Counted from the first letter of the stretch, positions 53,366 to 62,071 are shown. The stretch is 64,000 nucleotides of DNA from Allomuricauda sp. CAU 1633 (GCF_017313225.1 NZ_JAFLNE010000003.1:124001-188000), one strand, 5' to 3'. Numbers and translations: made by a program. The notes: a model not told the origin generated them from the sequence alone.

Positions 53366-55371
53366 GAAAGCTCCAGTACTATTTTCTTTACTTTTTTAAT
53401 ATCGGTTCCTTTGTCAATGGACTGTTTCTTTACTTTTCCATTTCCATGTACCTCAACTTCCAAACCCAAATTTTCCAGCAGTGAAACGGCATCCATACCT
53501 GTCATTCCTTTTACATCGGGAACGGTGTCATATTTTTTTTGCACTTGGGCAAAGTATCGCTGATAGTCTTCTTCCAAGGTTTTTTCATCATAGACCTTCT
53601 CCTCCACTTCGTCCACCAAAGGTGAAATAGCATGGATTTTCTGCGCCATGGATTTAAACACGGGACCTGAAACATCGGCACCGTAGTACCCCACGCTTTT
53701 GTCGGGCTCATGAATGATGACTATGCAGGAATATTTTGGATTGTCCGCTGGAAAGTATCCCGCAAATGTGGAGATATAGGCCAACTTATCGGGATCTTTT
53801 TCTACATAGTTCTTCTGTGCAGTTCCTGTTTTCCCTGCCATGGAAAAGTTTTTGGAGTAGAGCTTGTGTCCGGTTCCATGGTCTTTCTCCACTACATTCT
53901 TCATCAGTTTCTGCACTTTTTTTACGGTCTCTTCGGAACAGATGGAAGAATTCAGCACCTGCCTATCAAACCTTTTGACCACATCATTTCCTTCGCGAAC
54001 TTCTTTGATGAGTCTTGGTTTTACATATGCACCATCATTGGCAATGGCATTGTAAAAGGCCAAGGTCTGCATCGGCGTCAGAGATACTTCATACCCGTGG
54101 GACATCCACCCTAAAGAGATTCCAGACCATCCTTTATCGCCGGGGTACCGAATTACAGGGTCGCCCTCACCTATGATGGGCAATCCCAATTTTTTATGAA
54201 GCCCCATGTTCATGAGGCGATTCACAAATTTTTCGGGTTGTTCCTTATAATTTTCGTTGATAATTTTCGCAAAGGCGGTGTTCGAGGACAGTTCAAAAGC
54301 TTTTGCCACAGAAATTTTTCCGTAACCACCCCATTTGGAATCCTTTACCACTCCGTCATAAATTCGATATCTACCTTTTTCAGTATCGATGACGGTACTG
54401 GTATCCACCACTTTATCTTCCAACGCAGCTACCAAAGACATCAACTTGAAGGTGGAACCGGGCTCATGGGATTCTCCCACCGCATAGTTCAACTTTTCAT
54501 AATATTTTCCTTCGGAAGTGCGCCCCAAATTGGAAATCGCCTTGACCTCACCAGTTTTGGTTTCCATCACCACCACGCAACCATGGTCCGCCTTATATTT
54601 TTCCAACTGGGCCAAAAGTTCGTGATGGGCAATATCCTGAATGTTGATATCGATGGTGGAAACCACATCCAATCCATCTTGTGGTTCAACAATGTTGTCC
54701 AAACCGACAGGTTTCCATTGCCCTTTGGCGATTCGTTGCTTTAAACGTTTCCCTTCATGTCCACGCAAATAAGATTCGCCAAAAGCACCATCCAGACCAA
54801 CGCGGGTGTAGTATCCATTTTCATCAACACGTTCGTAACCAATGCTTCGAGCAGCCATTTGACCCAACGGATATTCACGAACCACGCGATGCGTTTCAAT
54901 GAATCCACCTTTGTATGGACCTAATTTGAATAATGGAAACTGCTTAATTTTTACATAATCCAAGTAATCCACATTCCGAGCCACCAACTTGTATCGATTT
55001 TCATTGGCCCTCGCTTTACGAAACAATTGACGGTAATGGGATGAAGGTTTGTTGAACAACAGACCCAATGAATCGGAAAGTGGACCGACATGTTTTTGGA
55101 AGTTTTCTTCAGAAACAGTCTTGGCATCGAATCGAATCTCATATTTGGGTACGGAAGCGGCCAACAAACTTCCATCTTCAGAATACAGGTTACCACGATT
55201 GGGCTCAATAGTGAACATTTTTTCGGTTTTGCTCAGAGCCAACTCTTTATATTCCTCCCCTTTCACCATTTGGATATCCACCAACTTCACCACCACAGCA
55301 ATGGACAAAACAAGCAGACCCCCAGCTACGAGGTACAGTCTGTTCATGATATTTTTTTCAGATATCGCCAC
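53362..55371 (-). CDS. ftsI: Penicillin-binding protein, FtsI/Pbp transpeptidase with PASTA domain
   Basis: The septal class B transpeptidase, 669 residues. One N-terminal membrane segment (LYLVAGGLLVLSIAVVVKLV) precedes the dimerisation domain and the catalytic domain with SxxK (PGSTFKLMS near 306), SSNTAF near 365 and KTGTA (AGKTGTAQ near 520). The last 60 residues are a PASTA repeat (TVPDVKGMTGMDAVSLLENLGLEV). The start is a GTG at 55371 that overlaps the ftsL stop by one base; flavobacterial homologues begin similarly (MAISEKNI). An ATG eight codons later is the alternative. Confidence 0.94.
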   Translation of the reverse strand: MAISEKNIMNRLYLVAGGLLVLSIAVVVKLVDIQMVKGEEYKELALSKTEKMFTIEPNRGNLYSEDGSLLAASVPKYEIRFDAKTVSEENFQKHVGPLSDSLGLLFNKPSSHYRQLFRKARANENRYKLVARNVDYLDYVKIKQFPLFKLGPYKGGFIETHRVVREYPLGQMAARSIGYERVDENGYYTRVGLDGAFGESYLRGHEGKRLKQRIAKGQWKPVGLDNIVEPQDGLDVVSTIDINIQDIAHHELLAQLEKYKADHGCVVVMETKTGEVKAISNLGRTSEGKYYEKLNYAVGESHEPGSTFKLMSLVAALEDKVVDTSTVIDTEKGRYRIYDGVVKDSKWGGYGKISVAKAFELSSNTAFAKIINENYKEQPEKFVNRLMNMGLHKKLGLPIIGEGDPVIRYPGDKGWSGISLGWMSHGYEVSLTPMQTLAFYNAIANDGAYVKPRLIKEVREGNDVVKRFDRQVLNSSICSEETVKKVQKLMKNVVEKDHGTGHKLYSKNFSMAGKTGTAQKNYVEKDPDKLAYISTFAGYFPADNPKYSCIVIIHEPDKSVGYYGADVSGPVFKSMAQKIHAISPLVDEVEEKVYDEKTLEEDYQRYFAQVQKKYDTVPDVKGMTGMDAVSLLENLGLEVEVHGNGKVKKQSIDKGTDIKKVKKIVLELS

Positions 55372-55688
55372 TACTCTGCTGATTTTACTTTGATTTTCCT
55401 TGGAGGATTTTCGGATGGAACCAGACCTTGTTGCGCCACTTCCCTACGTAAAGTGGATTCCAATTTTAATTGCTGTACTTGAGAACGGCCTTCCACAAAT
55501 TCGCTTCGCAGTTTTCTAACTTCTTCGTTCAAAGCAGCGATTTCCAATACTTTTTTATCGGCACGGTGACTGCTTGAAATCATTAAAGCGGCCAAAAAAG
55601 AGGCAAACAATAAAAACATCCAGTTCTTGGGGGCATCTCCACTCACCAAAAACTTTCCTTTTAAAATGTCCAGTAATCCCTTTTTCAT
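55371..55688 (-). CDS. ftsL: FtsL-like divisome protein
   Basis: A 105-residue bitopic protein. A basic N terminus (MKKGLLDILKGKF), a membrane segment (WMFLLFASFLAALMIS) and a coiled coil (EIAALNEEVRKLRSEFVEGRSQVQQLKLES) are in the FtsL order, and it sits between rsmH and ftsI, the place of ftsL in dcw clusters. Sequence conservation of FtsL is always low, so position carries much of the weight. The start at 55688 is used; the frame is open 14 codons further upstream. Confidence 0.82.
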   Translation of the reverse strand: MKKGLLDILKGKFLVSGDAPKNWMFLLFASFLAALMISSSHRADKKVLEIAALNEEVRKLRSEFVEGRSQVQQLKLESTLRREVAQQGLVPSENPPRKIKVKSAE

Positions 55689-55740
55689 TCTTGTATTCCT
55701 TTTATTATTCCCATGAAAATGGGAATCCACTCATATTTTA

Positions 55741-55777
55741 TCTTTCGACTGCCCCTTCGACTGTGCTCAGGGTGACA
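55741..55777. repeat. Family A repeat, truncated copy
   Basis: TTCGACTGTGCTCAGGGTGACA (about 55756-55777) matches the right arm of the family A element at 16097 and 46855. A short TTTCGACTG at 55743-55751 is a second, truncated copy in the same orientation, so the hairpin is lost. It lies in the rsmH-ftsL gap. Confidence 0.7.
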
Positions 55778-55791
55778 GCTCAATCACGCAA

Positions 55792-56694
55792 CTATATCTT
55801 TTCCGCTATGCGGAGTTTTGCACTTCTCGCTCGGTTGTTCCTTGCTATTTCTTCTGCTGATGGAGTTATCAATCCCCCTACTTTTTTTAAAGGAACATTG
55901 ATGTTCCCATAAAAATCTTTTTCCGGCTCTCCTTCAAATTTTCCGGACCGTATAAACCGTTTTACCAATCGATCTTCCAAAGAGTGGTAACTGATCAAAC
56001 TCAATCGCCCTCGATCTTCCAAAACCTCCGGCACTTGGAGCAAAAATTCCTTGAGCACCTCAATTTCTTGGTTGACCTCAATACGGATGGCTTGATAAAT
56101 CTGCGCCAAAATCTTGTTCTCCTTCATCTTGGGCAGAAACCGAGCTAAAACCGTTTTGAGCTGGTCCGTGGTTTTGATAGTTACCTGAGACCTTGCTTCC
56201 ACAATGACCTTGGCCATGGCGTTTGCGTTTCGCAACTCGCCATATTGGAACAAGACCGACGCTAAATCTTCTTGGGAATAGGAATTGACCACTTCAAAAG
56301 CAGACAATTCATCGTTTCTGTTCATCCGCATGTCCAAATCCGCATTGAAGCGAGTGGAAAAACCGCGGCTTGCCTCATCAAACTGATGGGAAGAAACCCC
56401 AAAATCCGCCAGGATTCCATCAACTTTCCGAATGCCATAGAACTTTAAATACTGTTTGAGATATCGAAAGTTTTGGTTGATCAGCTGAAATCGTTCATTA
56501 TCGATTGCATTTTGCAATGCATCCTCATCTTGATCAAATGCGAACAACTTTCCATCCTCGCCCAATCGTTTCAATATTTCAGTGGAGTGCCCTCCGCCAC
56601 CAAAGGTGACATCCACATACACTCCATTAGGTTTTATATTCAATCCGTCCACCGATTCTTGCAACAGCACCGGATTGTGATAGGAACTATTCAT
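55792..56694 (-). CDS. rsmH: 16S rRNA (cytosine-1402-N4)-methyltransferase RsmH (MraW)
   Basis: Methylates N4 of C1402 in 16S rRNA. The 300-residue class I enzyme begins YHNPVLLQESVDGLNIK and has the SAM loop VDVTFGGGGHSTEIL, DFGVSSHQFDEASRGFS and SYHSLEDRLVKRFI, all MraW signatures. The ATG at 56694 was chosen because it puts the conserved YH near the start; further starts at 56700 and 56703 are possible. It overlaps the mraZ end by 8 bases. Confidence 0.95.
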   Translation of the reverse strand: MNSSYHNPVLLQESVDGLNIKPNGVYVDVTFGGGGHSTEILKRLGEDGKLFAFDQDEDALQNAIDNERFQLINQNFRYLKQYLKFYGIRKVDGILADFGVSSHQFDEASRGFSTRFNADLDMRMNRNDELSAFEVVNSYSQEDLASVLFQYGELRNANAMAKVIVEARSQVTIKTTDQLKTVLARFLPKMKENKILAQIYQAIRIEVNQEIEVLKEFLLQVPEVLEDRGRLSLISYHSLEDRLVKRFIRSGKFEGEPEKDFYGNINVPLKKVGGLITPSAEEIARNNRARSAKLRIAEKI

Positions 56695-57142
56695 CGTCAT
56701 CAAAAATCTCTTCCGCTAAATCGGCATAATCCTTCTCACCCTCAGCCAAGACTTTTTCATACTTGTCCTTGTCCCAAATCTCTATCTTGTCAAAAACAGC
56801 GTTGAGCACCACTTCTTTTTCAATTCCAGCGAAATCCACAAGGTTTTTGGGTATTTGTAATCTTCCAGAATCCCCATCAATGGCAACTTCCTTCATACCC
56901 GCTACAAAGTTTCGCACGAAAGCATCATACTTTCGGTTGATTTTGCTCTTCTTCATCACCTTTTGCATGAGAACATCAAACTCCTGCTTTGGATACAGCT
57001 CCAAACACTGTTGAAAAACGGACCGTTTGATCACGAACCCATCCTTTAAAACAGGCAACAACTGATTCTTCAAGGAAATGGGCAATAAAACCCTCCCTTT
57101 GGAATCCGCTTTGCAATCATGTTGTCCTATGATATGGGTCAC
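56687..57142 (-). CDS. mraZ: MraZ, transcriptional regulator of the dcw cluster
   Basis: A 151-residue AbrB-like DNA-binding protein with two SpoVT-AbrB-type repeats: IIGQHDCKADSKGRVLLP near the start and GDSGRLQIPKNLVDFAGIE near residue 98. In E. coli MraZ binds tandem TGGGN repeats upstream of its own gene and represses the dcw operon. Here a matching three-unit array lies 44-73 bases upstream. The start codon is GTG at 57142; it begins the conserved first repeat. First gene of the cluster. Confidence 0.94.
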   Translation of the reverse strand: MTHIIGQHDCKADSKGRVLLPISLKNQLLPVLKDGFVIKRSVFQQCLELYPKQEFDVLMQKVMKKSKINRKYDAFVRNFVAGMKEVAIDGDSGRLQIPKNLVDFAGIEKEVVLNAVFDKIEIWDKDKYEKVLAEGEKDYADLAEEIFDDDE

Positions 57143-57171
57143 TAGAAATCAATTGGTTACTTATTACAACT

Positions 57172-57215
57172 CAAATATATAGATTTTATTTCCACATTTC
57201 TCCACTTAAAGACAC
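57172..57215 (-). promoter_or_regulatory. mraZ promoter with three-unit MraZ box
   Basis: On the minus strand a TATATTTG -7 box (57172-57179) lies 30 bases before the mraZ GTG. Upstream of it are three exact 10-base-period units at 57206-57215, 57196-57205 and 57186-57195, each starting GTG: GTGTC, GTGGA, GTGGA plus five bases. This spacing equals that of the known E. coli MraZ box. A further GTGGGG is at 57231-57236. The array covers the -33 position. Confidence 0.65.
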
Positions 57216-57374
57216 TTTTGTTAATAAATTCCCCACTTTTAGGGTAAAAAGCGGGATTTTGACCCCAAGAACAGTCTTTCAAATTTTAACGAGTTGGATT
57301 CCCTTGCTCTGAAAAACTTAAAAAAGTTGCGGCATTGATAGAAAAAATCTGAAATCCGTGTGATTTGAATTGCC

Positions 57375-57382
57375 TATATTTG
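57375..57382 (+). promoter_or_regulatory. -7 box (TATATTTG) for the alpha/beta hydrolase
   Basis: A perfect TAnnTTTG box 26 bases before the ATG at 57409, facing away from the mraZ promoter. No -33 TTG is evident. The rest of the 266-base mraZ-hydrolase gap shows nothing else. Confidence 0.55.
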
Positions 57383-57408
57383 CCCCTCTTAGCACCAACT
57401 AACTATTG

Positions 57409-58173
57409 ATGGAAGAGCATATCATTGAGGAAGGCAAATACCGATATATAGAAATGGGTGAGGGAACGCCCATGATTATCTTGCATGGTCTCATGGGTGG
57501 ATTGAGCAACTTTCAAGGGGTCTCGGAATACTTTCCTTCCCAAGGGTATCAGGTATTGATTCCCGAGCTACCCATTTACGATATGCCCCTGCTAAAGACC
57601 ACTGTGAAGAATTTCGCCAAGTTTTTGGAAGAGTTTATTGAGTTCAAGGGACTAAAGGATGTTATTCTTTTGGGAAATTCCCTTGGAGGGCACATTGGCC
57701 TGCTTCATACCAAAATGTTCCCAAAAATGGTGAAAGCTTTGGTCATTACCGGAAGCTCTGGATTATATGAAAGTGCCATGGGCGATGGGTATCCCAAACG
57801 CGGTGATTATGAATTCATCAAGAAGAAAGCCCAAGATGTTTTCTACGATCCTGAAGTAGCCACCAAGGAAATCGTTGATGAGGTATTTGCCACCGTAAAC
57901 GACCGGATGAAGTTGGTAAAGACATTGGCCATTGCCAAAAGTGCCATCCGCCACAATATGTCCAAGGATTTACCTTCGATGAAAACACCAACCTGTATTA
58001 TTTGGGGTGAAAATGATACGGTTACCCCTCCAAACGTAGCCAAGGAATTCCACGAGCTTTTACCGGATTCCGACCTCTTTTGGATTGAAAAATGTGGTCA
58101 CGCCCCCATGATGGAGCATCCAGAAGATTTTAACCGCATTCTTGAAGCCTGGCTGAAAAAGCGTAACTTTTAA
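57409..58173 (+). CDS. Alpha/beta-fold hydrolase
   Basis: A 254-residue cytoplasmic hydrolase. The oxyanion region MIILHGLMGGLSNF, nucleophile elbow GNSLGGHIG with Ser near residue 92, acid WGENDTVTPP near 203 and His in CGHAPMMEHPE near 231 form a complete triad. It belongs to the large esterase/lipase/MhpC-like group and its substrate is unknown. It is divergent from mraZ, a common flavobacterial arrangement. Start is ATG 57409, one codon after a TTG. Confidence 0.88.
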   Translation: MEEHIIEEGKYRYIEMGEGTPMIILHGLMGGLSNFQGVSEYFPSQGYQVLIPELPIYDMPLLKTTVKNFAKFLEEFIEFKGLKDVILLGNSLGGHIGLLHTKMFPKMVKALVITGSSGLYESAMGDGYPKRGDYEFIKKKAQDVFYDPEVATKEIVDEVFATVNDRMKLVKTLAIAKSAIRHNMSKDLPSMKTPTCIIWGENDTVTPPNVAKEFHELLPDSDLFWIEKCGHAPMMEHPEDFNRILEAWLKKRNF

Positions 58174-58189
58174 AAGGAAAAAAGACAAA

Positions 58190-58253
58190 TAGAAGAAAGA
58201 ACCAAGACGTTTTCTTTACTCTTGATTCTTGTATCTTTTGATTCTTGTATCTT
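58190..58253. repeat. Intergenic repeat, family B, with 16-base tandem duplication
   Basis: TTGATTCTTGTATCTT occurs twice in direct tandem (58222-58237 and 58238-58253) without mismatch. A preceding GAAGAAAGAACCAAGACG stretch (58192-58209) has the AAGAAACAAGAC character of the murE-mraY element. It lies in the engB leader, 24 bases before the ATG. Confidence 0.65.
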
Positions 58254-58276
58254 GCTTTCAAATCCAGACCAATAAC

Positions 58277-58888
58277 ATGAAGATTACTTCCGCTGAGTTT
58301 GTAATGAGCAACTCCAATGTTGCCAAATGTCCAAATGAACCCTTACCCGAATATGCGTTTATCGGAAGGTCCAATGTTGGGAAGTCTTCATTGATAAATA
58401 TGTTGATGGAACGCAAAGGTCTGGCCAAAACTTCGGGTCGCCCGGGTAAGACGCAACTCATCAACCATTTTAAAATCAACAACAATTGGTTTTTGGTGGA
58501 TTTACCGGGGTATGGCTATGCACGGGTTTCCAAAAAGGACAAAAAAACCTTTCAGAAATACATCACCGAGTATTTTCAAAAACGGAAGCAATTGGTCTGC
58601 GCATTTGTTTTAGTGGATATCCGCCACAACCCCCAACCTGTGGATTTGGAATTTATGGAATGGTTGGGCATGAACCAGATTCCTTTCGCCATTATCTTTA
58701 CCAAGGCGGATAAACTGAAACCAGCGGTCATTGAAAAACAGGCCAATGCCTATTTAAAGAAATTGACCGACAGTGTTTGGGAGGAAGCTCCTCCACATTT
58801 TACCACCTCATCTTCCAACCGAATGGGGCGCGAAGAATTGTTGGAATACATTGATGTCATCAACCAAGATTTTTTTAAGAATCAATAG
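58277..58888 (+). CDS. engB: Ribosome biogenesis GTPase EngB (YsxC/YihA)
   Basis: An essential GTPase of 203 residues that helps assemble the large ribosomal subunit. All G motifs are present: G1 IGRSNVGKSSLIN, G3 LVDLPGYGYARV, G4 FTKADK and the G5-like TTSSSNRMG. Switch I TSGRPGKTQLIN is typical. Start 58277 (MKITSAEFV) follows the repeat region; a longer frame from 58229 would read through the repeats and is rejected. Confidence 0.95.
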   Translation: MKITSAEFVMSNSNVAKCPNEPLPEYAFIGRSNVGKSSLINMLMERKGLAKTSGRPGKTQLINHFKINNNWFLVDLPGYGYARVSKKDKKTFQKYITEYFQKRKQLVCAFVLVDIRHNPQPVDLEFMEWLGMNQIPFAIIFTKADKLKPAVIEKQANAYLKKLTDSVWEEAPPHFTTSSSNRMGREELLEYIDVINQDFFKNQ

Positions 58889-58999
58889 CACGGTTAACAC
58901 CATCCAAAAAAGTAAGAAAACCGTAGTAATTACGACTTAGATGTCATCTACAAGAGTACAACGTTTCGTTGTCTTTATTCAACTTTAAATGAGGTTACT

Positions 59000-59728
59000 A
59001 TGAAAACAGTTTTGCACAAAGCGAACACCCGAGGCCATGCTAATCATGGATGGTTGAACAGTCATCATACCTTTAGTTTTGCCAGCTACCAAAATCCAGA
59101 ACGGATGCATTTTGGGGTCTTGCGGGTATTGAACGATGACCAAGTGGCTCCCGGAAAAGGGTTTGGCACCCATCCACATGATAATATGGAAATCATTTCC
59201 ATTCCCTTGGAAGGGGATTTGGAACATAAGGACAGTATGGGCAATGTGGCAACGATTAAGGAAGGTGATGTTCAGGTGATGAGCGCCGGAACAGGCATTT
59301 ACCATAGCGAATACAACAAGAATGCGGATAAGGCCGTTAAATTTCTTCAAATCTGGGTGTTCCCGAATGAACGCAATGTGGAACCTCGTTACGACCAAAT
59401 CTCCATCAGGGATATTGCCAAGAAAAATGCATTTTATCAAGTACTTTCACCAAATCCTGAAGATGCCGGAGTTTGGGTGCATCAAGATGCGTGGTTCCAT
59501 TTAGGTAATTTTGAGGCTGACTCTACCGACACATATAAGATAAAAAAAGAAGGTAACGGCGTTTATGCCTTTATTTTAGAGGGTGAAGTGGAAATCAATG
59601 GTCAAAAATTGGAAAAGAGAGACGGTTTCGGTCTTTGGGAAACTGATACCTTTGATTTTAAATCACTTTCTAATAGTAGAGTCCTATTGATGGAAGTCCC
59701 CATGAGTCTTGGAAAAATAGGAAGGTAA
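59000..59728 (+). CDS. Pirin-family bicupin protein
   Basis: A 242-residue pirin-like (YhhW-type) protein with two cupin domains. The N-terminal cupin carries the metal set: FGTHPHDNMEIISIPL (two His) near 58 and GTGIYHSEYN (His and Glu) near 102. YhhW-type pirins have quercetin dioxygenase activity in E. coli; the natural substrate here is unknown. The gene stands alone with a 111-base leader of no special content and ends in a terminator. Confidence 0.9.
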   Translation: MKTVLHKANTRGHANHGWLNSHHTFSFASYQNPERMHFGVLRVLNDDQVAPGKGFGTHPHDNMEIISIPLEGDLEHKDSMGNVATIKEGDVQVMSAGTGIYHSEYNKNADKAVKFLQIWVFPNERNVEPRYDQISIRDIAKKNAFYQVLSPNPEDAGVWVHQDAWFHLGNFEADSTDTYKIKKEGNGVYAFILEGEVEINGQKLEKRDGFGLWETDTFDFKSLSNSRVLLMEVPMSLGKIGR

Positions 59729-59745
59729 AACTCCAACAACTTCTA

Positions 59746-59773
59746 AATGCCCCTTTATTGGGGCATTTTTTTT
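59746..59773. terminator. Rho-independent terminator after pirin gene
   Basis: AATGCCCC and GGGGCATT pair around a 6-base loop and are followed by eight T. The hairpin overlaps the last codons of the convergent gene at 59755. Confidence 0.9.
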
Positions 59774-60144
59774 GTGCGCTCCTGAATCATATCAATCAAT
59801 TCCTGAGGGGTTTCAAGTGCATTCAATTCTTCTGTAGCAATAAAAACCTCTAAATCATATTCATTTTCCATGAAAACAATGGGAAACGTATACTTGTGAC
59901 CAAACTTGCTCGCATAAACTTTGGTAAATTCATCCTTGTGCAAAAAAGTCATGGAGATACTGCTTTGCTCCCGAAATTTCTTCCAAATCTTGTTTTCTGT
60001 CACCAAACCGAAGGTAATATCACACAAGTTACAATCATAGGTGGATGGGCTGAACACCTTGTGCATGCTATCCAACAAAGCATTGCGCTTCCCTGAATTG
60101 GCATTGTACACAAAAATCAGTTGTTTTGAAGTCAAACTTTCCAT
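59755..60144 (-). CDS. Conserved hypothetical protein with CxxC
   Basis: A 129-residue soluble protein without signal peptide. The start LIFVYNANSGKRNALLDSMHKVFSP and the segment YDCNLCDITFG (CxxC near residue 37-40) recall a conserved flavobacterial family sometimes labelled GTPase without evidence; no GTP-binding motif is visible. The CxxC could be redox-active or bind a metal. It is divergent from the membrane protein gene at 60204. Confidence 0.65.
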   Translation of the reverse strand: MESLTSKQLIFVYNANSGKRNALLDSMHKVFSPSTYDCNLCDITFGLVTENKIWKKFREQSSISMTFLHKDEFTKVYASKFGHKYTFPIVFMENEYDLEVFIATEELNALETPQELIDMIQERTKKMPQ

Positions 60145-60203
60145 TACAAGGACTAAGCTACATCATTATCATATTTTATGTTTCTTTACATCAAAAGCAA
60201 GGC

Positions 60204-60701
60204 ATGCAAGACACCAAAAATAGCTTTACCCCAGCTTCATATGTAAAAATACTGTCCTTTTTACATTTGGGTATTTTGGCTACACCCCTGATTTTGGCCG
60301 TTTTCTTTTATTTTCAAATCCAAGATACGCATTTGAGTTTCTCCAATTCGGACGATATATTTCTGGCCATCGTTCCCATTATCGCGGTGGGCAGCATTTT
60401 TCTAAGTGATTTTCTTTTTAGAAAAATGGTGAAAAACATTTCCAACGCTATGGGGTTGAAGGAAAAACTGGCCCGGTTTCAAACGGCATGTATTATATCT
60501 TACGCTTTGATCGAAGGTGCTGCCCTTTTTAGCATTGTAATTTTTTACAACACCCAAAATTTTGCCTATTTGTTTATTGGGCTCTTCCTGCTTTTCTATT
60601 TGTATTTGAAAAAACCCACCAAAGACAAGATTGAGCATCAATTAAATCTTCAAGGGGCACAAAAAGCACAGTTCAATCGACTGAACGAACCAATCAATTG
60701 A
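60204..60701 (+). CDS. Four-helix integral membrane protein, unknown
   Basis: A 165-residue protein with four hydrophobic segments (about 17-37, 50-70, 95-112 and 118-138) and a charged C-terminal tail (KKPTKDKIEHQL). The frame is open further upstream to 60126, but residues before 60204 overlap the leader of the divergent gene and look non-coding. No family recognised with confidence. It is convergent with gldC with a single-base gap. Confidence 0.7.
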   Translation: MQDTKNSFTPASYVKILSFLHLGILATPLILAVFFYFQIQDTHLSFSNSDDIFLAIVPIIAVGSIFLSDFLFRKMVKNISNAMGLKEKLARFQTACIISYALIEGAALFSIVIFYNTQNFAYLFIGLFLLFYLYLKKPTKDKIEHQLNLQGAQKAQFNRLNEPIN

Positions 60702-60702
60702 T

Positions 60703-61041
60703 TTAGAGTTTATCCAACTCCAATTTTTCAGCGAAATAGTCACAGAAATCCTTCATGGTAGCGGTCATCTTTTCATCTTGGGTGGCCTTCATAAAGGTAT
60801 CGGCCATGGTGGTCAAGGTTTGATGAAAAAATATCTTCATTTCATCCACCGGCATATCTTTGGTCCACAAATCAATCTTCAAAGATTCCCTGTTCTTACT
60901 ATCCCAAACCGAAAGCATCATGGCTTTGGCCTCTTCATTTTCCACACCGCCATCTTGGGCAGACCAGGTCAATGCTTCAGGAACCCTGTTTTCATCCAAT
61001 CCTACCGTTAATTTAATTTCTGAAGTATGTTTTACCGCCAT
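60703..61041 (-). CDS. gldC: Gliding motility protein GldC
   Basis: A 112-residue soluble protein homologous to GldC. In Flavobacterium johnsoniae gldC is co-transcribed with gldB, and its loss weakens gliding. The sequence HTSEIKLTVGLDENRVPE and the middle LWTKDMPVDEMKIFFHQTL are typical. Its ATG overlaps the gldB stop by one base (TAATG), so the two are translationally coupled. Confidence 0.92.
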   Translation of the reverse strand: MAVKHTSEIKLTVGLDENRVPEALTWSAQDGGVENEEAKAMMLSVWDSKNRESLKIDLWTKDMPVDEMKIFFHQTLTTMADTFMKATQDEKMTATMKDFCDYFAEKLELDKL

Positions 61042-62030
61042 TATTTTCTGGGTTTGTAATTTGATTCTTTTAAAATTTCGTCTGCAGGCATATCCAGCAA
61101 TTGCTGCAAACTAATGGTATTGTTTTCCATAAACGCCCGTACAATTTGCCATCCCATATATCGGCCCAATCTTCCAGGGGACTCGTTGTCCAACTCTAGA
61201 CCAAACTTGGAGAACGGTGCTGGGTCTAAAAATTTTCGGTCCAATGCAGAATCAGTGCTATAAAGTAATTCTCCTTCCACAAAATAGCGCCACATCTGCT
61301 CTTCATTGGCCATGGCCCAATCCATTTCTTCATCGGAATACCCCATTTTTTGGGCATCGGAAATGGATGGAAGCAATCTATCCTTTAAATAAAGTTCCTT
61401 CCCATAATACACCATTCGGGACAAAAAAGTTCGATTTCTGGGATACGTGAGCACTTTTTTGGCAAAAGCACTTGCCACATCAGAGGTCAAAAACTTTTTA
61501 TCAAGACCTGCAGCGATATAGCGTTGGATTCCTTCATAAAAGTGATGATCCTCTCCCAAATAATTATCCAGACCTATTAAAAGGAGAGTATCCGTAAGGA
61601 TGATTCGGTCATTGTAGCGAACATCAGAAGTCAATGTCACCACTTTTGGAGCTTTAAACCCAGGGAAATAATATGTAATATGTTTAAAAAGCGACTCCAA
61701 GCCATCAGATTCTTCTTCAAAATCACCAAAGACCTTGTCCACTTCTTCAGATAGTTCAATTTGTAGGGTATCTGATAATTTATTCACCCAAATGCTATCA
61801 GGAAACTGTTCTGGAAAGAGGTAGGGATATTTTTTCTTCAACTGGGGAATATCATCAGCCGATGCATTGGCAAACTCACGATCAAATCGTGAAACTTGAA
61901 AATCGATAGAGATCTTGGCAATTTCTTCTTCAGTTTTATCGGTTTCCTTACATCCACCCAAAACCAGAAATAAGAAAAAAATAGAAGCAAAAACCCCAAT
62001 ATGGGCAAAGTATTTCAACGACCTCTTCAT
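61041..62030 (-). CDS. gldB: Gliding motility lipoprotein GldB
   Basis: A 329-residue lipoprotein with signal FFLFLVLGGC. GldB is required for gliding in flavobacteria, supports the stability of the GldKLMN complex in some species, and is found next to gldC. Body motifs such as RFDREFANAS and DNYLGEDHHFYEGIQRYI fit the family, which has a peptidase-like fold of unknown activity. Start 62030 begins the signal peptide; the longer open frame to 62123 overlaps nadE. Promoter box at 62064. Confidence 0.92.
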   Translation of the reverse strand: MKRSLKYFAHIGVFASIFFLFLVLGGCKETDKTEEEIAKISIDFQVSRFDREFANASADDIPQLKKKYPYLFPEQFPDSIWVNKLSDTLQIELSEEVDKVFGDFEEESDGLESLFKHITYYFPGFKAPKVVTLTSDVRYNDRIILTDTLLLIGLDNYLGEDHHFYEGIQRYIAAGLDKKFLTSDVASAFAKKVLTYPRNRTFLSRMVYYGKELYLKDRLLPSISDAQKMGYSDEEMDWAMANEEQMWRYFVEGELLYSTDSALDRKFLDPAPFSKFGLELDNESPGRLGRYMGWQIVRAFMENNTISLQQLLDMPADEILKESNYKPRK

Positions 62031-62063
62031 TTTTAAGGCAACAGGGTTTAAATTTACAGGGCA

Positions 62064-62071
62064 CAAAGGTA
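62064..62071 (-). promoter_or_regulatory. -7 box (TACCTTTG, minus strand) for gldB
   Basis: A perfect TAnnTTTG on the minus strand 33 bases before the gldB ATG. It lies in the 66-base gap to the divergent nadE start; no plus-strand box for nadE is clear. Confidence 0.6.

Noticed and set aside
41360..57142. Missing murF and ddl taken as a defect of the dcw cluster
   Set aside because: In Bacteroidetes these genes commonly lie elsewhere; their absence here is not evidence of loss.
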